DNA from: Siphonodentalium dalli
Lineage: Eukaryota > Mollusca > Scaphopoda > Gadilida > Siphonodentaliidae
DNA length: 64,000 nt
NCBI GenBank assembly: GCA_032622095.1
Contig: CP136067.1
Span: 53,611,899 to 53,675,898, forward strand
Direction of reading: 5' to 3'
Shown in pieces: positions 1-12,200 of the stretch. Below the pieces are notes generated by a model. It did not search any database. It was not told the DNA's origin and saw only the letters and a list, made by a program, of their open reading frames with translations. Each line of letters begins with the position of its first letter. Positions within the stretch are counted from its first letter, which is position 1. A program made the translations under genes and the position numbers.

Positions 1-1032
1 ACATGCGCGCATAGCAGTATAGTAAATACACGTTTGGTTCATTTTTGAGCAAAACACACCACTGGCGAAAGAAATTATATCTTCAAAACTCATTTTGAGT
101 CTCTATACGGCTTATGTGTAAGTAACGCGCGAATTTATCCGAATTATATCAGCCGAGTGTTCGTGATTTGGTCATGAGGTGGTGTCTATATTGACGACAT
201 TGTGTCGTAAACGCTAGCGAGTGTAACCTTGTCGTTCAGCCGCTGCCAAACAAACTACCCGGTTTATAAAACAAACCCAGTTGATGAATACGAGCCCATA
301 GTTTCCCACTGCGTTTTTGGCGAATAATAGAGAGGTTTAGATTGAAAACTTCTAACTTCCCACGTCAAGAAATATCAGGCTCTACTCTTAGTCATGGCGT
401 GGTGGGAGATCGTGACCAATCGTAGAACAGCTACAGTTTGTTGATCAACTATGTACACTACCGTGTGTGAATGTTAGGCACGACTATAGCAGCCTTAGCT
501 GTTGGTGCTGTCCTGGTATGGCAATGTTTCGCTTCTTATTGACAACTAACTAAATCGCTGTGCTATGTTGGACGGACTTCGTTTGAAAATAGAATTTGTA
601 TCAAACATTTTAGGGTATAGTGGACCGATTTCCCCCCATAATAAGGTCAAAATAAAGGATTCTTTTCACTTATATTAGCTTCTAATCCCATGACACAACA
701 TTTTAAGAGTATAATTGGTGGCGGATTATGTTAGAAAATACAAAATGTGAACTCTATAGAAGTTTTTTTAAAATTAGTTTATCGGACACAAATCCAACAA
801 ACACAAAGTCTATATCTAAGAAAACAAATATGGGAATTTGTACTGAAGACTCTAAAGAATGATGAACAATAAACACAATATTCATATGTTTTGAGTGACG
901 ACCGCTTAACCAGGGGTGTAACTGGCTGAGTATACTGGATAATATATAGAGTCACAGAATATTTTGCTGTTGTTGTATGGAAGAGGTGGGAACAACTTTA
1001 GCATCTGATCAGTGTCCTTTATTTGAGAATAA
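1..1032. other. No gene recognised
   Basis: AT-rich sequence with stop codons in all frames. I see no conserved domain and no clear repeat. A short segment near 903-918 (CTTAACCAGGGGTG) matches the ends of the inverted repeat at 8458-9013. Confidence 0.5.
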
Positions 1033-2828
1033 GGGTCAATCCACACCGGGCGCGAGCGCGCGAGTTTTACGGCCGTTTTCTGTCGTCCGTAGCGGTTCAT
1101 AGCGCGCGACTTTATATTCACACCGAAAGCGACTGGATCGCTTTGTCGCGCGCGATGGCTTGGGTATATAATCGTCTGAGTGCATTATTTACAGGCAGGT
1201 CACAAATAAAATGTATATGGACATTATAATAAGAGTTTGCTAAACATGTACATGTAAGAGTTTTACAAACTCATTTAATTGTCAAATATACTATGTCAAG
1301 TGGAATAGTGCACGGGCTACCTAAATTCTCATAAGAATTGCGTTTAATTGAATTTCATTCTAAAATTCCAGTTTGTAAGTTTTTTATCGGAGAGGGGGGG
1401 GGGGGGGGCAAATTGTGGGCAAAGTGACATCACAAGCTTGGAATGGATTGGGACCAAACATTAACCAGACGATCCTGTTATTACGTCGAGCTCTTGCCAG
1501 ACATTTTTCTCTTCTCATTTGTCCTTGCACTTCAGTTATCAGCATGTCGCTAAAGTCCTCCATCACCTTTGTTATCGCGACGATGAATGAATATGTCGCC
1601 TTCAAATATAGGAGGAATACGCGCGTATAAATATCCCATTTGACAGCGACCCAATTATCCCGCTGGTTTGCCACAAAGCTAGAAATCGACGTAGCATAAA
1701 ATCACTGCTGTGATCGCCTCGTGGTCAACGATTCAGTCGCTTGCGGTGTGATCACAGTGTTCGCGCTGGGCCGAAAAATCTTGTGGCCAAAAGTTTAGCC
1801 AAATGAAAATTTTATTAGCCAAATGAAAAAAACTTTGGCCAAATGGTTTTTGGCCAAATTAAAAAAAACTTGGGCCAAATTAAATCCTCATTTTCTGGGC
1901 GGTTCACAATTAATGACTAAAATATTTGTTTTATACTTTATTTGTTACTCAGAATAAAAACATAATTAAAACAACACAAAAACAACTTTAAAAACAATAT
2001 TATACGAACATAGGTATCACACAGGCAGACCAATTCATAAAACATTAATATAGAATACGGCTATCGCAAACATGAAACTAAAATTCGATATAATTATAAT
2101 CACACAAATCCGCTAAAACAATTGTAATAACTCTATGTCGATGACACCACGACGGTCGCTAACTATATTGCTTATCATAGTAAGGTGATAACTGTTGAAT
2201 ATCTATTGTTTTCAAACCTTTTATGGTGTGCAGCCAGGTTATTAGACGGAACGCAGTTAATGACACATTACGTAACTATTCAGGTAAGAACTGCTCGTCT
2301 GTAAGGAACAAACCATTTAGGTAATTTATCTAAATTATCTTCCAGACTGCCTAATCAACAAAACATTACATAGCCAGTATACAGCTTAAGTGTTTTAACG
2401 ATTAGGCTGGTTGAATGTTAGAGCTTACCTTTTGCTGTCTCGTGAAGTTTGATTATGTGCAGTTTCAATGTGTAATGTTCCCTTTGTACAGCCGTCACAA
2501 TTCAATCAACGCCACCGTTACAGTACGATATTTCTGTGGTACGAAATACTTTCGTCGCTTAATATCGTCTTGAATGTCGATCTATTCAGCGCTCTTTTTA
2601 GTTAGCTCCATGCTTTCCGTCTCCATTTGGGGTAAAACAAAATTAGCCAAAAGTTTAGCCAAATGATATTTTTATTAGCCAAATTCGAAAAAGATTGGCC
2701 ATTGGCTAATTTGGCTACCGACAGCGCGAACCATGAGTGTGAATATAAAAATCGCGCGCTTTGAACTGCTACGGACGACAGAAAACGGCCGTTATAATCG
2801 CGCGCCCGCGTCCGGTGTGGATTGACCC
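1033..2828. mobile_element. TIR element, 1.8 kb, GC-rich inverted ends
   Basis: The left end, 1033-1123 (GGGTCAATCCACACCGG..., through TTTATATTCACAC), is repeated in inverse orientation at 2737-2828. The arms are about 90 bp, roughly 85-90% identical and rich in CGCGCG. Inside lies a second inverted-repeat element (1759-2731) abutting the right arm. No transposase is visible and no clear target duplication was found. It is a non-autonomous DNA transposon of unknown superfamily. Confidence 0.55.
1759..2731. mobile_element. Nested inverted-repeat element (GTTCGCGCTG ends)
   Basis: It begins GTTCGCGCTG at 1759 and ends with the complement at 2731. Next to both ends are short repeats of TTAGCCAAATG and TTGGCCAAAT. 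A related right end, including CTCCATTTGGGGTAAA and CCGACAGCGCGAAC, recurs at 48490-48541, and a diverged pair of ends (GTTCGGCGCTGG / GCAGTGCGAACC) spans about 16987-17206. No coding capacity is seen. Confidence 0.5.
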
Positions 2829-4262
2829 GTAGTCTTATTTTGTTTAAGGCACACAAAATTCGCCATTCGCCTGGTATTTATTTGCAAGTATTTCGATACA
2901 GAACGCTTTTATGCGTCAGAAAATGGACGAAAAATACTTATAAATACATCTGTACTACAACTAACTACTTGAGAAGTAAATATCTGTATCGATGCTACCA
3001 ACATTTGCCAATATATATCATGCAATTATCTCGCAAGAATCAATTATACAGGTATTTGAAGGCAAATATTAGTGGCACCGTTACTTGACTAGAACGTCGT
3101 GAACTTTGGTATTGGTGCATTGTCATCACTATCAGGCAAACTTTCCAGTGTGTGAATGTACCCTTAGTTCCGACGTTTTTGACAGTTTACTTAAGTTTCA
3201 TGTAACAAAGTTGGTGTTTTGTTTCTGGGTTGACAAAATCTTGGTCATGTTTGTGTTCATAAATCAATGCGCCAATTACTGTTTTGATTTTTGTTCGTTT
3301 AAAAGTGGATACAGCTCCATTAATAAATCAGGAAAATTATTCCAATGTGTAATCTTTTGTTATGTGTGGAATTTACTTTTCCTCATGTATATTTTTATGG
3401 CACAGAATTCTTTCTGAGCATGTTGGTAGCTTACAGCTGTCCAAATTGTATTTGCGTTTACTGGTTTTATATTGGGTGGGTTTGTGAGGCCATTTAAAGG
3501 CCCACTTAATTTTCGAACCCCCAGATCACATATATAAAAGGTATGCCATGTTATATACCATTTGAAAAAAGAAAGAGGAAGCTCCAAAACATTGTATTAT
3601 TAACTTAACCGGTGTTATAAACTGTGAACATTGTTTTTGTTGAGTTACCGACGTGTTTTTGTGCTTAAGTTTTATCTGTTTTGTTGTGCAAAGTGTAGTA
3701 TTTTCAATTGAGGGAGAATAACTCTATATCTGAAAGATAGAGTTATTCCCCTTCCATTGAACATATATTTTTAGTTTGAATTCCGTTGCATTCTGGTGAT
3801 CTTCTATGGGCATCTTCTGAGACACATACGTTTAAAATGGTTATGAATTATAGTATTTGAATCATATTTTATGGCATAGATTGCTATTAAAACCGTATGT
3901 CAAGGCACTATAAACAAATAATCAGTGACTCGAAAAATATGTGGGTCTGTAAAGTGTTTATTATGCGGAGTGTTTGGGCTCTTTTTATTGGTGTGTACTA
4001 CTACTATCACTACGGATTAACGACAATTAAAGATGGTATATCTCTTCCTGTATCACGTGGTATATAGTTTCATGTGTATACAATAACACATATATGAACG
4101 AAGACTCATGTCCGGAAACGCTTCTATCAATTGATATAATACTATTGATTTTCTGATACAACACATTCAATCAATTTGTGACATTTCACGGCTCGCCGAA
4201 ACGTTCGCAGCGTAGCAGTCGAGAGAACTCTATCTCTATTTGAGATTTCCCGAAAGTGTAAC
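2829..4262. other. Non-coding; one short hairpin
   Basis: No gene recognised. A perfect-looking hairpin at 3711-3757 pairs GAGGGAGAATAACTCTAT with ATAGAGTTATTCCCCTTC. The rest is AT-rich with small chance reading frames. Confidence 0.4.
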
Positions 4263-4375
4263 GATGGTATAGATAAGATAAGATAAGATACGATAAGATT
4301 TATTTACATAAACACAAATAAAGTCAGTATGCTAAGAACACAATGCATAATACAGCAATAATTAATAAATAATTA
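4263..4375 (-). mobile_element. Possible 3' tail of a short LINE/SINE relic
   Basis: On the minus strand the segment ends in AATAAATCTTATC followed by several ATCTT units (4267-4300). Pentameric tails after an A-rich 3' UTR are typical of CR1/L2-type retrotransposons, and the larger element at 30504 ends similarly with ATTCT units. The coding part is absent. Confidence 0.3.
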
Positions 4376-7300
4376 CATGCGACCCAGGGGGGGGGGGGGG
4401 GGGGTGAAAAAAAAATTCCGGCACCTATGCATCAAAGCCACACCAACAAGCAAGTTTTTCCGCAACTAAAAAAAAAATTCCTGCTTGTTTTTTTAGTGTT
4501 TGGGCAATGAGTTGGGCTTCAAAACCACTTTGAATGAGAGAAATAATGTAATTCTAACTGGTAAACTGACTGCAGGCAGTTATCGTGTTGTATTTTGTTG
4601 CAAATTTTGAAATCCAAGATGGCCGCTGGCAGCCATGTTTTTTTGGCCGAATGACCTCAAAATGACTCATTCCTATTTACATGTCCATGTTAACATCCAT
4701 GATAAATAGTATGCACAGTAAAAAATGGTCGGAAAAAACTGCCGAAAACGGGAAAAAATTTGGCGGTGGGGGTGGTGGGTACAAAAAATTATCGAAAGGG
4801 AAAAAATGCCATACGTGCCTGAATTTTGTTTCCGACCCCCCCCCCCCCCTGTGCGACCATGGCATTTCTATATAACTGCATGTGTTTTATTGTGTGATGG
4901 CGTGCATAATATTCATTCAGAACGCTTATCAAAGAACCACCGGACCACGCTGCTGATTTTGCTGCTTATTTCACGGGTATCATTCTTCATTATATAATTA
5001 AATTTCTGATCGTTTGACGTACTTGTAAAATTACTGTGATAACTACCAACAATTAGGAAATGTTCATTACTGAGATTGAAATAGTGTCATTCCACAATGA
5101 AGTGATACTCAATTTCTATATTAGCACCGCGGTCCTGTATTTAAGGTAGAGTCTCTCCCCTTCCTTAATTATAGGCTGATGGTATTTATCTTTCTCAATA
5201 GCGAGTTTATGATCACTAATGCAGAGTTTTGTTTTTATTAATCCTATCTTGTACATAAAGTGTGTTTGTTAAGTAAGTCTCTAAGACATACTCATTTTAA
5301 ACAACCTATACGTTCTGATTTCTTCTGTCCATCTCGTGTAGTGCCATCAAATATAGATCTCTTGAATCTTTCACATTTTCTTTCCGAAGCTTATACTTGA
5401 GATTTCTAATGATACTATTATGTTTGGTTATGTAATGAAACCTGTAGGGCAATTTTGTTATCAAAATGTGTAATTACTAAACCGGAAATATTTACTCTAT
5501 AGACTATACATTACTCCGGCCATACCGGTACACTTTTGTTAGACGAAACTATAGTGACCTTTGAACTTCCCATGATTCTCTTGGATATCCCATAATAATA
5601 ATCTCGGGTATAAAAACTTTTCGCGCCGAAAACATTCACTCGATTTCGAATTCTTCGAAATGTCACTTCGATTCAATTTTCCCACCCACCCTATCCCCTT
5701 TGTAGTTTTTCCTGCTTTAGATAAGTTTCAGATCATTTTTCACTGTAATTCGCTTACCGCTATAGAATAATGGTTATTTCTTGAGATTTTGTCTCTTTTC
5801 TGATTACATAATTGTGAATAGATGTGTTATATATTTATGTGGACAGAATTGCAGAATTCACAATCATTTAATTTGTAAAAGGTAGAGTGCAAGCATGAGG
5901 AGGAGAGAAAAGTGAGAGTAAGGTTTCATTATTGTTCACATGTTTAATGTATGTTTGTTGGGAGATCAGATCTCAATAAATAATATTATGTTCATTCCGC
6001 CTTAGTCATATTTCCATATGTAGTGGTTCTAGTTAATAGTGGAGGGAGTAGTAATTTATTTTGACCGCCAACTGCGTTTATCGTCCTGAATAAAGAGTTA
6101 CGTTTATGATTAATGAATTCGGCAATGCATGGATAATCGTGCTCAGTGATATTTAATCACCAACTTGTGACGATGTAAGAATACATATCACGATATAAAA
6201 TTAGTAACGAAGAAATATCCCACTTGATTATCGCATAATTTAAGAAAATATCATTATAAAATCAAATTTGCCTGTTAATTGATTGAAGCATTTCCGGACA
6301 GGTATCTACGACTCATTTTTATTATTTCACATATACCAGAAGCTATATAAAACGTATTTTGGAAGAGATCGTCCATCTTTAACATAAATCCAGGCTTTTA
6401 AAACCAGCTTGTCTTGGGGTATATACATAAAGCATATAAATTATACATAAACTTATAAAACATTTAACACACGTATGCAAATGCTACATTTAAGTGCAAT
6501 AATGCTGTGGTGAGATGTACAAGACATAAGACTCGTGCATTTTACATGCACGCGGGCAATATACACGCCTGTTCTTTTGTGCAGAGAAGCCATTCGCTGT
6601 GTATGCATGTCGCGTTTTATTTTTCGTCGTTCATCCATCCGGAAGTTGTATTGGATACAACAGGTGATGGCTTATATTATATGACAGTGGGATTAGTACA
6701 TTATTGATTTCCTCGTCCATATATATAGTCTTGCAGCTGTAGATGCGAAATACATATATACGATACATAGAGCGCACCGTTGCGGGTATTCGCAATTTTA
6801 AAATATGCAGGTTTTATACATCTCGCCGCTGCAATAACCTGGTTATAAATCTACTACTGCCCATATGTCAAACTCCAGCTCCGGAAACCTACGTCATAAA
6901 TTGCTCAAAAATGGCGGCAAGATATCCCGCAAGCCAATTCCAATGAGCATGCCATAAAACTAATGACATATGAGAACAACTCATCTCGGATACAGAAAAG
7001 CCCTGCTATCGAACACATGACCGCGTTTTAACCCTTTCATGGCTGAATTTTAAGTGCCGAAAAGGATAAACATGGCAACCGTTTAGGAAGTCATGAATCA
7101 AGCGCTAGCAACTGATGACGCTTCCGGTGTCATTTCAACCTTTCCAAAATATGGGAACTCTTTGTTAACGTTCAAAATTATCTATTTTGGCTATTCAACT
7201 TTACTTTGGTATGTACGTTCCAAATCTTTTCAAAATTTCTGTAAACCGCTCCTGGATCATGCCTCACAAATCTTGTATCATGATGGACGGGGAAACCTGT

Positions 7301-7630
7301 ATCTGTACAAATTTGGCAACAGAACCATAAACCACCCCCCATATCTTTAATATGCTTTGCAGCTACGTTCCTTTTCCATCATGATATGCACACACCCGTC
7401 TTATGCACATATCACATGAAAAATTATATTTATAGCGACAGAATGATCAGTCATTTTACTATTCTATATCCTTTGTTGACTTATAGATAGCCGATGGTTC
7501 GCCCTTGGTTACCAGTCGATCCTTCATACTAGTATTTTCCTGCTAGTCCGTGGGGTCGGTGTGGTGCCATCCACCCAGTTTGTAGTTACTAGGTCTTGAC
7601 ATCCCCTTTGCCATTTGGCATAAACCATAA
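4376..7630. other. Non-coding AT-rich stretch
   Basis: Holds an 18-nt G run (4387-4404), a 14-nt C run (4836-4849) and scattered short frames with no recognisable domain. About 85 bp at 6955-7040 (TAATGACATATGAGAACAAC... to GCGTTTTAACCCTTTCATGG) recur as a direct repeat at 7639-7724, just before the TTAA element. Confidence 0.45.
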
Positions 7631-7711
7631 AACATAAAACTAATGACATATCAGAACAACTCATCTCGGATACAGAAAAGCCCTGCTATCGAACACATGA
7701 CTGCGTTTTAA

Positions 7712-8162
7712 CACTTTCATGGCTGGAGCTTCCTGAATTTTTGCGAAAACCCTGTGACAATGCATTCTCTTATATATGCAAGTCGATCATAGGTCGCCTC
7801 GCATATATAAGAGAATGCATTGGCCAAACAAATTATATATTATTTTTTATAATTGTTAAAACATGTAAGAAAATGAAAAAAAAAAAAAAAATTGTTAAAG
7901 AATGTAAGAAATAATGATAAAAAATTATAAACATTCTTAAAGAATGTAGGAAAAATGATAAAAATTGATAAATACTTTAAGAAAAAATAATAGATAATGA
8001 TAAACAATGATAAAAATTGTTAAAGAATGTGAGAAAAATTGATAAAAAGTTGTTAGGCCAATGCATTCTCTTATATATGGGGGGCGACCTATGGTCGACT
8101 GCCATATATAAGAGAATGCATTTGGCACACGGTCTTTAATGCGCAGCTCCCGACATGAAGGG
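7712..8162. mobile_element. TTAA-flanked double-hairpin MITE
   Basis: Flanked by TTAA at 7708-7711 and 8163-8166. The terminal repeats read CACTTTCATGGCTGGAGCT and, inverted, CCCTTCATGTCGGGAGCT. Near each end is a near-perfect hairpin built on GCATTCTCTTATATATG (7760-7825 and 8057-8123), and the two hairpins are inverted copies of each other. The centre is A/T-rich with GTTAAAGAATGTAAGAAA-like units. TTAA target sites suggest a piggyBac- or Kolobok-type transposase acting in trans. Length 451 bp, non-coding. Confidence 0.75.
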
Positions 8163-8457
8163 TTAAGGCGACATTGAAAAAATGCAGTACCATTTCACAA
8201 CCTATAGAAAAATCCTCGCCGATGTCACTTATATCTTCCCAATAGTCATATTTATATTATATGGGGGAAGGGATTTTTTTGTGAGCTAGCAAGAATTTAT
8301 ATATAGCTCATTCTATCTCTTTGATTGAGTAATTTATATATAGGTGTAGAAAACTAAGAATACTGTGCCGTGGGGAGAAAATGCTGTTGAGAGAAAGTAC
8401 CGTTATCATAAATTATTGTCCACAAAGTGTAATTTTATAGGTGTGAGTTGTGAACAT

Positions 8458-9013
8458 CCCTGGTTAAGTGGTCCTGCTATGTTGTTATGATCCTGGTGGG
8501 TCCTGCTAACAGGAAGGTAACCCCCTCGAATATATAATCATATAACTGTCAAATGTGTTATATATTAACGATATATGTGTATATAAGTTTTCACTTTTGC
8601 GATATTAAGCTAATCTGAGCGACTTGAGCAAAATCCAGTGTCTGTATGAAACACTCAAGAACATATATACTTTTAAATATTTTAATAATGGTGGCGCTGG
8701 TGTTTGCAAAACTAAAGGAATAGCCATCGCAATGATGGCCGGTTTGCAACAACCAACACCGCCATTAGTAAACTGTTCACAATATCCATGTTTTGAATGT
8801 TTAAACATAATAATGGCTCTTCCTCGATTTGTTAATTCGGCTCGCCAGTAACATGTGGACTCATATCTTAGATTAGAGATTAAAAGCATAGCTCACCCAA
8901 ACACCATAAAAATAGCAACTTCTATGGTACAGCATCGCTTTGCCCTATACCAGAATCATAGCAACTGAGCAGGACCCACCGCGTCATATCAAATTAACCA
9001 CTTAACCAGGGGT
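8458..9013. mobile_element. Putative inverted-repeat element
   Basis: The left end (CCCTGGTTAAGTGG at 8458, then GGTGGGTCCTGCT near 8496) is mirrored at the right (AGCAGGACCCACC at 8968, CCACTTAACCAGGGG at 8998). A diverged further copy of the motif sits at 9140-9187. The interior has no recognised gene. A small frame on the minus strand looks signal-peptide-like but stops quickly. Confidence 0.4.
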
Positions 9014-9217
9014 GGTGAAAATAATAAAGATCACAAGGTTCATTTAAAGAACGTGAAATATTATTATTTGAAAATATAACGATTCTTTTTATTAACACCA
9101 TCTTTTTGCCCCATCAACATCATAGCTAATTAATCAACACAATCCACCAGCATCATAGCGACTTAGCAGGATCACATAGCCAGGGGTACTCATATTGGAT
9201 AATTGAACTAGAGCTGA

Positions 9218-9297
9218 TCACCACACCTGTATCATAACGTCCCATGTCACAATGGCGATTGTCACGACGATGAATGTTCCTTTGGTTGTTTTTGTCG
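9218..9297 (-). CDS. Exon 8: hydrophobic C-terminus and stop
   Basis: The acceptor is excellent (TTTTTTATTTCAG). In phase 1 it encodes ATKTTKGTFIVVTIAIVTWD and then VMIQVW before a TGA at 9220-9218. The polar Thr/Lys-rich linker followed by a hydrophobic run to the terminus fits a tail anchor or GPI signal. A CAG|GTGTGG just before the stop could act as a donor, so a longer C-terminus is possible. Confidence 0.5.
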
Positions 9298-12200
9298 CTG
9301 AAATAAAAAATGTGTAATAATATTAATAAACTACATACTACGGATGTCAGCTGATACGGTACTATGCATGCACCACCCCCCATACTTTAATTTCACCCCA
9401 CTCATTTTCTTCCTTGCTGTGTCCCTCGAATACTAAACAATAATAAGGCGAAACAGGTTGCCGTATATAATGAGCTCTCTACCAGCAAAGATAATTGTTC
9501 AACTGCGTTATTATTTGCATGTTCTTATACTGTTTCCATTGTATGTTATTGCATTTCTTCTAGGAATCATTGTTGGTTGAAAAGTATTTTTATTTTATAT
9601 ATTTTCGTTTTATGGCTAACTGAATTGCTTTATTCTCTGATCCAATTAATAACATGAATGGATATTGAGAAAACGAAATTAATACAAAAGATGGACAGAA
9701 TGACGAAAAGCATTTATGTACAAACTATACAGTGACCTCCCAAACGTCTTCATCGTCACCACCGTCACCATCTTCATCATCATGAGCAAATCCTCAAGAT
9801 CATTTAGGTAAAGTGAGAAAAGCTGCGGGGGGGGGGGGGGGGGGGGGGTGATATAATCTCGCCTTGTCGAACCCCAGACAAACATGGGAAATAATGGATG
9901 TCGTATTACCCATACGAACTTTCGATTTAATGCCGAAATTGGCATATTAGTTTTTAATTGCACGTGTAAAATCCAATATATTTTGTTTTTAATTTTAATA
10001 TTTACCTTTGGATGTACAGTAATCAACACTCCCGGTTCCACAGCCCAGACATAAATGTCCGTCTGCACATTCGTCATGGCTCTGACAGATCGCTCCACCA
10101 TCCTTGCTCCCTGTAGCTGTAATGTGGTTGAATGTTGTGAGAAGATGGTGAAATAGATTCACGTCTGGTACGTGATTAACTCTTCCAGTTTTCATTTCGA
10201 TTAGCAATGTGATATGATATACCTAGTTTTATGTTTATTGTTTTCAAAGGCTAATTTTAGTTAGAATTGTATGAATTGTGTGAATAGGCCACGCTCTGGA
10301 AGTGAATTTGTTTAATCTCAATATATACTGTTTTCGACCATGTGTCTGCAAATTTTGTCACGACCCCCCCCCCCCTACACCCTGGCTGATAAATGATAAA
10401 CTGTTCGCTACTGGCAAGATGTATAACTCAACATCTAAAGATAAGTCTCGGAGATGTACACGCGAGATGGCGAGGTGCGCACACACGTGCCCCCGCCTGA
10501 CGATAGAAAGAGACAACGCCGAAATTCAACGCCACAATAGGAGATACCAGGAGAACGAGATAAGATAAAATATGACTTATGCAAATATGATTCACTGAAA
10601 ATTTTGAAACTAAACGTGTGTGGCTGAAAAGACGCTTAAAAGTTTGTTGATTTTTGTAATTAAATTTATTTGCTATATGTTTTCTAGAATCCATGCAAAC
10701 AAACGACTGTGACGAACTGTGATTCTCGAAGGTTTCAAATCACCCCCGTGTACCTGGTATCACCAACCCGGAAGGTATCATCAACACCGGATTGAATGGG
10801 AAAGAAATATTCACGTATATAATATGCGAATATGTGTTTCTGATCGTAAAAGACACCAGACAAAATATTTGTGCGTCCATTTTGAGCGAGTTGTTTCAAT
10901 AGTGTGTTTTCTTTTTCTCTCTATAATTTTCGAGAAAATCTATTCATTGGTGTAATCGGTCAAGATTTCCATTCTATTTTTATACGTAACAGAAAAAATA
11001 TATATAATTTTTCACTTCCTGTCGAATTTAGAAATACGTTGTAAAGCAGACGGAAATTGGATAACAATTGCATGACAGTAACTCTATCACTCGCAGAGAC
11101 TTTCACCAAGAGTCAAATGTCGGGGAGCTCAGAATGACTGGAGTGTTCATACAGGTAGTTCGGTCGCGCATTGATATTCGTTCACTATTATTCGGTAATT
11201 TTACCGAAAGTAAGCGACAGTGAAGTTATCATGAAAAACAAAATCATATCTTTACTCTCTGTCTGGACACTAAATACGATATTTACGTTGCGGCAATTTT
11301 CCACTATTTAATTGGGAAGCATATAATAAATATATCGACCCATGTCTACAGTCTAACGTATACATTTGCTGCGTATATACCGTATGGCCAAGGACACTCA
11401 CATATATATATATTGGGTTTAAAGGGGGACTTTACCCTAAATCCTGCCATGTTTTGGACCGTCTACTTTTATACTCAATAGAATATATGCAACAAATTAA
11501 ATTAATATGAGCCACGGATGAGAGCAAACTACACTCATGTTCTCTACGAACGATGCCATCAACATGGTAATGGAGTGCGCATGCGCGAGCGACATGACAC
11601 TTTTTCTAACATCAAGCGTTTCTCAAACTAAATCATCATCTAAATCTCTAAACATCTGAGATACTGTTACAGAAATATCGAGAAAAGGACTATATATTAT
11701 ATATATTTGATCATTTACTATTGATTATTCGTGATATTTTGCATTGCGCGAGTATTTAAAGCTTTCTTTTTGGGGCCGACCGGTGAAGGTAAAAAAAATT
11801 CCACTACTTTGTCAAGTTTGTTTTTCCACCGATGTCACTTGGTAAACTTCGTAAATACATTGGAGGGGAAACGGAACCACCCAAAGGTTCACAACTATAC
11901 ACACCAGTATTGCTATCTGACAGCAAGGGCAGATACTTGAAGAAAGAATTGCCGTGCAGGGACGAATTAACAAAGGTACAAAAGTCAATCACATGGGAAT
12001 GTGAAAAGGGGAGAAGAACAGGAAATACGACTTCCTGGATAAAAAACAACATTCGCCGGCTAGCTACATGTAAGCCTGACAAAGAAACAACTGAACGACA
12101 GATATGGCTCTACGTATGGCTCGGGACTTGCGACCTAACAACAATTAATGGTAAATACATCTCTCTTACCTCGCACGACAACTCCGCAGCCGACAGAGTA

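Noticed and set aside
8605-8889. Minus-strand frame with a few cysteines (CEQFTNGGVGCCK)
   Set aside because: No matching splice phase with the cysteine-rich gene and no module spacing; it lies inside a probable inverted-repeat element. A second frame there looks like a signal peptide but stops after 25 residues.
9679-10101. 140-aa minus-strand frame
   Set aside because: It overlaps exon 7 in the wrong frame and includes a poly-G run read as Pro. The cysteine frame with splice sites explains the exon better.
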